A DNA stretch of 35,635 nt from Obelidium mucronatum. Its lineage: Eukaryota > Chytridiomycota > Chytridiomycetes > Chytridiales > Chytriomycetaceae. Below the pieces are notes generated by a model that was given only the letters and a program-made list of their open reading frames with translations, did not search any database and had not been told where the DNA came from. The stretch spans positions 1 through 35,635 of the forward strand of contig JAIVFH010000274.1 of the NCBI GenBank assembly GCA_025765595.1. The letters run 5' to 3'. Made by a program: the position numbers and the translations under genes. This document shows, in pieces, positions 28,107 through 35,635 of this stretch (position 1 is its first letter; the number at the start of each line of letters is the position of its first letter).

Positions 28107-28899
28107 TTGGCTGCTTCGACTTGGTTTGGTAAGATAATTACAGATACAGCGGGGCCCTGGGTCGGTTCCTTTTAAAGACTATGTGTCTCCCCGAAAATTG
28201 TTCGGCATGGGGTATCTTCGGTGTCGGTGGTGATTTTATTTACCAGATTTTTGGCGGCCAAAATGTGAACCTGATGAACTCCGAACTAAATTTTTGAGGA
28301 CAGCGTGCTGGCGTTCTTTGGAGGATAGAGGATATGGCTTCAAACTTTGTCTCGATAATGCATTGAAGTATTTACTCTTGAGATGGATTGGCTGAATTTT
28401 CTGAAAAAAAAAAGAAACTGGGCTAAATATTCAGTTAAATAACTACTGGGGACGTTTAGCATTCTAAGTAGCTTAACTTGGCAGGAATAGGTACAATTCA
28501 AGACACATAATTGTTCATTATTTTGGTGTTTTCGGTATTGTTTCGGTGTCGGGATTATGCATCGGCAAGCACCCTAGTGCTTGTTTCGGTCAAACAATCC
28601 CGAAAATTGTCTTCGGCATGTTTGAAACAAAAAAAAATGCCGTCAGATTTTCGGTGATTGGGGGTGCTCCGCGACAGATACCGATGGGTGCTTCAAAGGA
28701 CTGCTCTTGTTGCTGGTTTAGCGGTTTAGCACATGCAAACTTTCGACAACCAAAAAGAGCCAAAAAGTGGTGTTCTTCAAGATCAATGGTATGCGAAGTT
28801 TATGTTGGTATATGCAATCCAAGTAAATATAAACAAAAAAAAGCAGAAGAATACTTCGGAAAATAAAAAAAAGACACCAAAATGGCGGCAATGCCGACA
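28107..28899. other. Spacer with repeated CCCGAAAATTG words and a hairpin
   Basis: Promoter of zinc-finger gene 6 and 3' flank of gene 7. CCCGAAAATTG-TTCGGCATG occurs at 28190-28209 and again, with a 2-nt insertion, at 28599-28620; CGGTGT and TTTCGGT words recur between them. The hairpin at 28549-28603 abuts the second copy. No gene seen. Confidence 0.55.
28549..28603. repeat. Nested hairpin
   Basis: TCGGGATT (28549-28556) pairs with AATCCCGA (28596-28603), and inside it CAAGCAC (28566-28572) pairs with GTGCTTG (28577-28583) around a 4-nt loop. Both stems are perfect. Confidence 0.75.
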
Positions 28900-29616
28900 T
28901 CATTTGCTACACACACGACTCTTGATATGTCTTGTCAAAGCATCCCTTCGCACGAATCCAAAGCCACATCCCTCCTGCGGACATACAAACTTTTTCACTT
29001 GAGAATGCGTTGCTTCATGGCGTTGCAAATCTTGTTTCCTGACAAACACATGTCCGTTATCGCAGAAGCCGCATTGCAGAGCTTTCAATTGCCGTTTCCG
29101 ATGTGAGTTACTACTAGAGGCTTTAAGTGGCGGTTGTTGATAATTTCGAGACTTGCTTTTTCTCGTAACATTTGCACGGCGAGGAGGGGGGTTTTCTGGC
29201 GATGATCTTCTTTCAGTGCATGAGTCGGAGTCAAGGAAGTGGCAATCAGTCTCGCTGGCACATTCACTTGAAGCATAGGTTATTGGCGATGACTTGGAGA
29301 ATAGCTTAGAATAGGATGATTCGGGGCTGTATGGAGCACAAGTCAAATCAGGGGAAGTTGTTGCGCTGGCGCTTGACCAATTTGAAGTTGAATTGGTTGG
29401 TTTCGACGGCGAGTCGAACAAGAAGCTTTCCAGTAGGTCCCCGTTCTCAAACATTGACAAGTCAATGCTGGTATCAAATGCCGGGTGGGTGTAGAAGTTG
29501 CTTAGCAAAGTCATATCGCTGAAACAAGTTGGGTGACTTGGGTCCAAGAAAGTAGGGTCGAAGGCGTCGGCCGTCAGAGACATATCGAACAATTCAAAGT
29601 AGCTTAGAGGATCCAT
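28900..29616 (-). CDS. C2H2/C2HC zinc-finger protein 7 of the array, enlarged first finger
   Basis: A 238-residue protein from ATG 29616; an in-frame ATG at 29757 would add 47 residues, but the paralog at 27360-28106 begins at the equivalent of the nearer codon (MDFL there, MDPL here). The family motif FENGDLLESFLF is at 56-67. Finger 1 (from about residue 182) is C-x2-C-x14-H-x3-H: two extra residues (NGHVF) sit where the paralogs have GNSF or similar, an unusual spacing that may alter the finger's fold or DNA contact. Finger 2 is C-x4-C-x12-H-x5-C with GCGFGFVRRDALTRH. A basic region (HRKRQLK) precedes the fingers. The middle is Ser/Thr-rich with acidic patches. Confidence 0.88.
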   Translation of the reverse strand: MDPLSYFELFDMSLTADAFDPTFLDPSHPTCFSDMTLLSNFYTHPAFDTSIDLSMFENGDLLESFLFDSPSKPTNSTSNWSSASATTSPDLTCAPYSPESSYSKLFSKSSPITYASSECASETDCHFLDSDSCTERRSSPENPPPRRANVTRKSKSRNYQQPPLKASSSNSHRKRQLKALQCGFCDNGHVFVRKQDLQRHEATHSQVKKFVCPQEGCGFGFVRRDALTRHIKSRVCSK

Positions 29617-30111
29617 TCTTGAGTATTTTTCACACTGTGGGTTTTGCTCTTTATTTGTTGTATTTGGGGCGGGAGCTCGGTTTTTATGGAAGAACGAAAA
29701 TTTTTTTGACTGCTGTCGGTTCGGTTCGGTATCATCGGCCAAAATTCCCCTCCACATTTAATTTTCACTAATTTTCGATATGCTGACGAAGAAGACACAT
29801 TTTCGACAGAGTTCTTGACTCGCCGCGACCCGCTTCTTCGGCTGTTCAGCTGGTTCCGCTGACCAGGTCTGTCTTATTCCGGTATGCTTGCCTCTCAAGA
29901 GCTATACGAACACGCCAATCAGCTGATTTGAAACTTCAATACATTCAAGATCCGACTCTTTTGAAATTTCGATGCATCAAAGATCGTGATTTTCGGTCAA
30001 ATAAAAGTTTAGGCGGACACGAGAGGAAAAATCGAAAACAATCAATCGCAACCTCTATATTATTTCACTATATACACAACAAAGTGCAAAATAAAAAGCC
30101 GAACATAGTAC
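29617..30111. other. Spacer between zinc-finger genes 7 and 8
   Basis: About 495 nt containing the upstream region of gene 7 and the 3' flank of gene 8. No coding sequence or clear repeat. Confidence 0.5.
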
Positions 30112-31269
30112 TTATGAAGAATCATTTCTCTCCGCCGACACTCCGCCACCACTAGATCCAACGCTCCCCATCCTCTTTGCGACTTTTTGCAGACACCGCC
30201 CAGTCTTGACGTGTCTTCCCAACGCATCATTCCTTGCAAAAGCAGATCCACATCCATGAGGACACCAGAAATCTTTACTCGTTGCATGCGTCGCTTCATG
30301 GCGCTTCAAATCCTGTTTCCGCAGGCAAAGTTTTCCACAGGTTCCACATTGGTGTTGACGACTACGGGAATCCGTTATTATGTTGTTTGAAGTTCGTGAT
30401 AAAAGTGGATTTTGCTGTTGCTGTTGTTGGTGTGTTGCTGTTGGAACTGATGTTGACGGTGACGTGGAAGACGAAACGGGAGGTGTGATTAAGATTGGAG
30501 ACGAAATTCTGTAATCAGCTGAAAGATTTTCGTGCGGTTGCGGTTGCGGTATCACACTGGCGGGGTATAGACGAGTTGAAGATGGGCCTGGCGGCGGAGA
30601 CGTCCATGAAGGTGGGGCGAGGAATCCATTTCTCGAATATGTATTTGAACTGAGCATCATATGCTGTTGTTGGTGGTTGGCAGTTGTGGCTGAAGGTAAT
30701 GGAGAGAGCAAAAGTGGATTCAGAACACAGCTCGCAGGCGAAGGTGACGCCAGCGGTGCCAGCGGCACATTCTGCACAAGCGGAGACAATATCGCCGAGT
30801 TCAAGCCGTGGCTGATTGACGACGACGACGCTGCCATGAAGCTGGCTTCGGTACACAGATACTCAAAGGTGGTCATGTCCCGCTCGAAGGCATCAGGCGA
30901 CATCTCCAGCCACAGATCGGCATCGGATTGGTCGAGATCAAAGAGCATCGATGATGAATCAGAGTCCATGGGCGGTGTTGGCAGTGGTGATAGAGTTGGC
31001 AGCGTTGGTGTTTTTTTCTTTTTCTCGACACTTTCAAAGAGGAATTGCTCAAGCACCTCTTGGTTTTCAAAGCAAGAATGTGTCTGAAGAGACGCTTCAG
31101 GCAACTTTGCCGGTATTTGAAGCAATAACGAAGACAGAATCTGCCGTGCCAAGGCAGGCTGTAGCGAGCGCATTCCAAGTAAAAGATCGGTGATTGGGTT
31201 TGGTGTTGAGGGTGGCGAATCAGGGCAAACAGAAGACACTGTCAACAGTGGTATTATCGAAAGATCCAT
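30112..31269 (-). CDS. C2H2/C2HC zinc-finger protein 8 of the array (longest member)
   Basis: A 385-residue protein, ATG at 31269. The family motif FENQEVLEQFLF is at 67-78, just after a Leu-rich helix-like segment (LARQILSSLLLQIPAKL). Long Ser/Pro/Thr-rich and Gln-rich stretches follow, including ILSPL, which recalls the LSPILMKP of genes 1 and 2. Fingers at about 308-359: C-x2-C-x12-H-x3-H in which the conserved FLR is replaced by CLR, then C-x3-C-x12-H-x5-C with GCGSAFARNDALGRH. Unlike the other members it has a 26-residue Gly/Ser-rich tail after the fingers. TATATA at 31333-31338, 64 nt upstream, is the likely TATA box and supports this start. Confidence 0.9.
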   Translation of the reverse strand: MDLSIIPLLTVSSVCPDSPPSTPNPITDLLLGMRSLQPALARQILSSLLLQIPAKLPEASLQTHSCFENQEVLEQFLFESVEKKKKTPTLPTLSPLPTPPMDSDSSSMLFDLDQSDADLWLEMSPDAFERDMTTFEYLCTEASFMAASSSSISHGLNSAILSPLVQNVPLAPLASPSPASCVLNPLLLSPLPSATTANHQQQHMMLSSNTYSRNGFLAPPSWTSPPPGPSSTRLYPASVIPQPQPHENLSADYRISSPILITPPVSSSTSPSTSVPTATHQQQQQQNPLLSRTSNNIITDSRSRQHQCGTCGKLCLRKQDLKRHEATHATSKDFWCPHGCGSAFARNDALGRHVKTGRCLQKVAKRMGSVGSSGGGVSAERNDSS

Positions 31270-32019
31270 TTGCTTTGTTGTGTACTCTCTTTTATGTTTC
31301 TAACAGTTGCCCCCTTGGCTGTTCTTTCTTCCTATATACAATTTGAGTGCGAATCAGGGTTTCTCTTCGAAACAAAAAAAAAAGCCAAGATGTCGAAAAA
31401 CACAACTAAAAAACGTCAAAAAAATATCAACATGGGATCCATTTCGTTATCTGTAGATACGGGAAGCCGATGCGGCGTTTAAGTACAAACCGTTGTAACA
31501 ACTTTTGTGTCATTTCAAGCGAAGAAAGTATGAAGCAGAAAGAAAGCAAGAACCTGAAAATTACAATTAAAGATCGCATATCGCCGCACACTTATTGTCT
31601 AGCTCAGTGCAATATTCTTTGCATATCCTCTTGAGACTCAAGAATCAAGTCCCACATCGCTTTCCAGCGAAACAGTGGAGAAACTTGGTTTTTGCTTAAA
31701 AAGAAAAGGGGAACACCTTGACAATCCTCCCAATGCGAATTAGTCAAAACCAGGGTTTCGGTATCAACCCTGCTTTTGGAGATGTTAATTAACAAAATGG
31801 AGATGACGTAAGCCCCTTTATCAGAACAACAAAAGTCTGTTATCACTCTTATCGCATCCGCAATTCGAAATACAATTGAATTAATTAGAGAGGGGTATAT
31901 ATTTTATCACCACAAAAACGGAACGAGTACAGAAACACAGAATAATTAAATATAAAAAAGCGATTGATGAATGAAATGCAACAACAAAAAACGAATAATG
32001 ATCCTTGCATTCCTATTTA
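31270..32019. other. Spacer between zinc-finger genes 8 and 9
   Basis: About 750 nt with the promoter of gene 8 and AT-rich DNA beyond. A minus-strand open frame at about 31604-31846 lacks a suitable ATG and recognisable motifs, so I do not call it. Confidence 0.5.
31333..31338 (-). promoter_or_regulatory. TATA-like box of zinc-finger gene 8
   Basis: TATATA 64 nt before ATG 31269, in the same relative position as TATA-like elements of genes 2 and 3. Inferred from position and sequence only. Confidence 0.35.
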
Positions 32020-32765
32020 CTACATGTTTCCCATGCATCTCTTTCCTTTCATGTGTCGCGTCAACGCATCACTACGAGTAAAGGCCGAGCCGCAACCAAA
32101 CTGACATGCAAATGTCTTAACCTTGCTGTGTGTTGCTTCGTGTCGATAAAGGTCTTGATTTCGCAAGAATCGCTTGTGACAAGTAGCACATTCATACTTT
32201 CGGAGTCGATCATCATTTGAAGATGATGCCGATGACGGTGGAGATGGGATACGCTTCTTGCAAGAGGAATTCGACTTCTTTGTTCTGTGGAGTTTCATTG
32301 ATTGTTCGGAAGCAGGTTGGCACGGCACTGGCGGTGATGGAGAAATTATAGTTTCGGTAATAGGAGATGAAGGGGGCGATGTGATATCGTGAGGGGTCAA
32401 CGGTTGATCAGGACACAAATGAGTTGCAGGAAGAGCTCTCTTTCGAATCAGGAAGGAGATCGAATTCAGATAACTCCAGGATGGTGGCTTCGGGCGAGAC
32501 ATGACTAAGATCATGGTAGCCAAGAGAATCCTTCTGAAACAGCAAGCTGTTGTTCCAGGACACCATCGCCTCCAGAGATGGTTGCAGATTCATCGTCGCA
32601 GTGAATGTATTCCGAAAAGAGCAGCTGTTGCTGTTGCAGTTGCAGCTGTTGTTGCTGCTGAAACGTACTTGCCAGGAACTGGATCGCATCGGACAGGCCT
32701 TGTGTCTGATACACACATTGCTCCTGCGCAAGCAGCATTGCGTCGTGGAAGTGCGGCGATTGCAT
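32020..32765 (-). CDS. C2H2/C2HC zinc-finger protein 9 of the array, two apparent frameshifts
   Basis: Fingers are intact in one frame at the 3' end: C-x2-C-x12-H-x3-H with FLRNQDLYRHEATH and C-x3-C-x12-H-x5-C with GCGSAFTRSDALTRH. The likely start is ATG 32765 in a second frame, running through a Gln-rich stretch to GVLEQQLAVSEG, a version of the family motif. A third frame then carries SPEATILELSEFDLLPDSKE. Moving between them needs one base removed near 32520-32535 and one near 32420-32425; the span then becomes 744 nt, 247 residues, with the fingers at about 192-243. An alternative is a short protein of 164 residues from ATG 32514, but its N-terminus has no family features. The shifts may be sequence errors or real decay of this copy. 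Confidence 0.75.
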
Positions 32766-33387
32766 TCGAGTTTCGAGTTTCGTTTTTCAGTTTTTACCAA
32801 AAGTTGTAACGACCAATTTTTCAGGTTTTTTCGTCGCACACGTTTTTGCGACGCACCGGGGTGCTTCGCGACAACGTAAACAGCCTGCGTCCAGGTTCGA
32901 CTGCCGCTTGGCGGAGTTGGCGTCTGCGCCGAGGCTGATCCACGAGGGCAACTTGGCTTGGAATGTCTTGCGCATTGAGCCAAGGAACGGTGAGGTCGAA
33001 GGATTGGAATATGGAAACCGACGACCGCGAACAATAAAAGAGTCGCGATAAAGCTTGTAGGTCAACAGCAAACAGCTCGCCTTTCAGTTTGATTTATTCC
33101 TGGTTTTTATGAAGAAAAGGGAGTGAAAAGCCACCAGGCGTTCTAAACATCCGAATTCCTCACAAGTTACTCAGTATTATTCTGGTGCTGGGCCAACAGT
33201 CTTCTTCAAACGTGTCTCACGGTTTCAAGTTCAACAACTTGGGCCGAGGCAGACACAGAAATCCTTATTTTCAGCCAGTCCAAAATAAAAGAAACGTTGC
33301 GAATTCAAGCTTTCATTTGCCTTCAAATGCTTCGATAATTGCTTTGTGTTCAGGAAAGCAATCTCGAGAGCTTACCCACAAACAAAA
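32766..33387. other. Divergent intergenic region between zinc-finger gene 9 and the RING gene
   Basis: About 620 nt shared by two divergent promoters. Minus-strand open frames at 32787-33071 lack an ATG and family motifs. No RNA gene seen. Confidence 0.5.
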
Positions 33388-34663
33388 ATGTCTTCGAAAC
33401 GACCAGCAACTCAGTTCGAAGGAAGCGATGGAGACAGCGAAACAGAAGACGAAACATTGAAGTCGCCTCCAAAGAAGGCAAAGGAGCCCGTTAAAGCTTT
33501 GGCCAAAGACTCTGATGAGGATGAGGAGGTTGCTGCAAACCTTAAGTATTGCTTTGGTTTACTTGAAGTTCGTCCATTAATATCTTTCCTAAACAAAAAA
33601 AGATGTGGAATATGTCGAGGCTTATTGCATGCTCCCGCGTCTCTGGTGCCATGCTTGCATTCGTTTTGTGGTGGCTGTATTTCGACTTGGATTGAGTCTC
33701 ACTCCGACTGCCCACAATGTCGCAAGCAAACAACTCAAATCGCAAAAAACCACCAACTGGAGTCTATTGTTGATCTATTTGCAAAGTCGCATCCAACTTT
33801 GAAAAGAACTGGGACAGAAATCGCTGACTTGGACTCAAGAAACAAAGTTGGTAACGACCCACTGCTGGTGGGATAGGAGGCGGTGGCTCGAATCACTTCT
33901 ATGATGATGACGACGACGACGACGAGGTTGATCCAGATGATGACGATCACGACAACGATGAAGACGATGAAGAGCCGACAACATGCCAACATTGCCCTCC
34001 AAACTCGACCTCCACAGATGGATTTTCATGTAATACCGTGGATCCAGATCACATCAATTGTTCAAGATGCCACCTTCTCATGCCACAACGTGACTTGCCA
34101 ATCCAAAAGTGTAAATTATGTTCCACTCCATCATGCCACCTCTACTACGCGTCTTCTGGCGGCTGCCCATCCAATTTCGACTTCTTTAAGAAACTTCAAG
34201 ATTTTACATTCACCGACATCCCGCCTGCATCCTTTAACAACAACCCGTCAGAACGACAATTCTTTCTGACGATTTGCAACACAAACTCAATCAGTGTGAA
34301 TCAAGTTTTCCAAGCAGGAATGAGTAAGCTTTTGGATGGAACCTACGTGATGACGTCGAGCTCGTTGTATGCACCGTTGCTTCCGCCCAATATACCTATT
34401 GGCCCAGATGATGCAACTTGCCGAAACTGTGCGACCTTGGTGTTTGGGAGAACTATGTTACTTGTACAGGCGTGATATGGATTCCAACTTGATTCCACGT
34501 AAGTTCATTTTTTGGCGTGGTCGCGTTCATTTCAACACAGTACTTGCCAGAATCCATTAAAGGCCGTCCAGACTGCTGGTATGGCCGCGAATGTCGAACA
34601 CAAAGACACAATCAATCGCACGCAAGTCGGTTGAACCACATCTGTGAATGCATCAAAAAGTAA
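33388..34663 (+). CDS. CHFR-like RING-finger E3 ubiquitin ligase without an FHA domain
   Basis: Predicted as join(33388..33545, 33603..34498, 34551..34663), 388 residues. The RING (about residues 54-95) has KCGICRGLLHAPASLVPCLH, then CGGC and CPQC, close to CHFR. It is followed by a long acidic Asp run, a Cys-rich region (CQHC, CSRC, CKLC, GGC) and a C-terminal RPDCWYGRECRTQ segment with two spaced His, matching the CHFR PBZ-type (poly-ADP-ribose-binding) finger. Known: CHFR couples checkpoint signals to ubiquitination. The FHA domain that begins CHFR is absent; the N-terminus is only a short acidic/basic region. Two one-base shifts that cancel are needed: a missing base near 33850-33875 and an extra G near 34445-34448, both beside G runs. 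Between them the frame matches CHFR throughout. This is the only plus-strand gene right of the tRNA. Confidence 0.85.
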
Positions 34664-34795
34664 TTTAATAAAAAGGCACAGCACAGATTATATAAAAAAT
34701 GAGCGTTTTTATAAATCTATTGGCACGTGTGTACACAGAAATAATCAAGAAAAAGTGAATATAGAGATAATTATCCAACTTTTTTTTCAAAGGAT

Positions 34796-35466
34796 TCATT
34801 GAAAGAAAGCCATAAAATCATCGTCACCAGAAATCTTGCAGCCCGCCAACACAGAATCAACGCTCTGATTCAAATCCGCAGCTGTAAAGGAAACGCCGAT
34901 TGGACCAGCCAAAACGGACGAAGTGCCACCAGTAGCATCACCAGCACCACCGACTTCAAGCAATAAATCTTGATGATCGCTTTCGAAACTTGAAACACTT
35001 GCCATTGTAGGAGATTGCCGTTTCGGGTGCTTCAGAGCATACGGAGATCCCTTTGTTGAAGAATCCGAATACGTGCGGGACTGTCGGAAGGTACAGTGGC
35101 TATTTGTTCGAGGAACATATTGCACCTGCTGATGCTGTTGTTGTTGTACATGGTACCATGTTGGAACAGAATACAGTGATGATGGTTTGAAGAGATCGTC
35201 ACAGTAGATGGGTCCTGTTGTGGATTGCGATGAAGCAGCTAAAGAGTAGGCAGAAGCGGTAGACGTTGACGAAGTAGTCTTTGAAGATGGAGTATCGAAC
35301 AAGAACTCTTGCAGAATATCTGCATTTTCCAATTTGAGACTGATACTTGTGACCGCTGTTGATGTTGTAAAACGGCTGGTGTGGGACACAGCAGGGAAGT
35401 CATTGCAACATCGGTTGGTGGAAGCGGGGATTGTGGAAGAGGGGTGTAGTGCGTCCTTGCACTGGA
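34796..35466 (-). CDS. Fingerless paralog of the zinc-finger family; start unresolved
   Basis: An open frame of up to 223 codons ending at 34796. It contains LENADILQEFLF, an almost exact copy of the family motif of zinc-finger gene 2 (LENGDILQEFLL), then a Ser/Thr-rich region, a Gln/His run and a basic patch (KHPKRQSP). It ends in an acidic, aromatic tail (GDDDFMAFFQ) instead of zinc fingers. No ATG precedes the motif in this frame before the stop near 35468. ATG 35478 opens a different frame (MAHESSART), so either an intron or a one-base shift joins them, or the first exon lies outside the window. If expressed, it could compete with or modulate the finger-bearing paralogs through the shared motif; that is inference. 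Confidence 0.65.
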
Positions 35467-35635
35467 CTCATGAGCCATTTGCACACACGATAGGATTCAG
35501 TTAACTGAGTTTCCTGTCCCAGTGATTGCTGTTGCTAGAGGCGGTGAAGAGTTTGATCGCACGACATTTGCGCTGGTTCAAGTTGAGAAGAGCTCGAAGA
35601 AGTTGCTGTTTGAACCGACAGGGCTGCTGCTGTGC
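35467..35635. other. Right edge, possible 5' exon or upstream region
   Basis: A minus-strand frame is open from the window edge to about 35514 (QLLRALLNLNQRK and neighbours), but it has no start or splice support. It may belong to the fingerless paralog or to a gene beyond the window. Confidence 0.3.

Noticed and set aside
31604..31846. Small minus-strand gene between zinc-finger genes 8 and 9
   Set aside because: No ATG at its beginning, no motif and ordinary length for a chance open frame.

Overview
The window looks like nuclear DNA of a fungus. It has short GT-AG introns (about 50-100 nt, one of 378 nt), Gti1/Pac2 (WOPR) and Zn2Cys6 transcription factors, which are essentially fungal families, and a eukaryotic tRNA-Glu(CTC). 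Gln-, Pro- and Ser-rich low-complexity tails add to this picture. The many lineage-specific zinc-finger paralogs would fit an early-diverging zoosporic fungus such as a chytrid, but that placement is inference.

Layout: (1) 404-4314, three tandem WOPR genes on the minus strand, the third with an in-frame TAG inside its WOPR box. (2) 5316-9930, an unrecognised spliced gene (5899-8106, minus) lying between two oppositely oriented clusters of one minisatellite: 3 diverged copies on the left and about 12 copies of a 133-bp unit on the right. (3) 9931-11457, apparently gene-free, with a small 45-bp hairpin repeat. (4) 11458-17898, four Zn2Cys6 genes, one minus and three clearly paralogous plus-strand genes whose intron positions nearly coincide around the zinc cluster. 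(5) 18325-18396, tRNA-Glu. (6) 18666-32765, nine minus-strand genes of one family, each ending in a C2H2 finger followed by a C2HC finger, interrupted once by an unrecognised spliced gene (23954-24998). (7) 33388-34663, a CHFR-like RING ubiquitin-ligase gene on the plus strand. (8) 34796-35466, a paralog of the zinc-finger family that keeps its N-terminal motif but has no fingers.

At least 17 of the 20 genes are putative regulators from three unrelated DNA-binding families, arranged as family-specific tandem arrays. Most C2H2 members share a short N-terminal motif, [FL]-E-N-x-x-[ILV]-L-x-x-[FL]-x-[FL], that I cannot assign to a known domain. It is the best candidate for something undescribed. 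The two genes of unknown function that interrupt the arrays are each flanked by repeats in opposite orientation.

Several genes need a single-base correction to read through: one position in the 5899-8106 gene, two in 32020-32765 and two compensating ones in 33388-34663. Exon phases and total lengths become consistent once these are allowed. Either the assembly carries indel errors or some copies are decaying. All exon boundaries are by-eye predictions from splice consensus, reading phase and paralog comparison.
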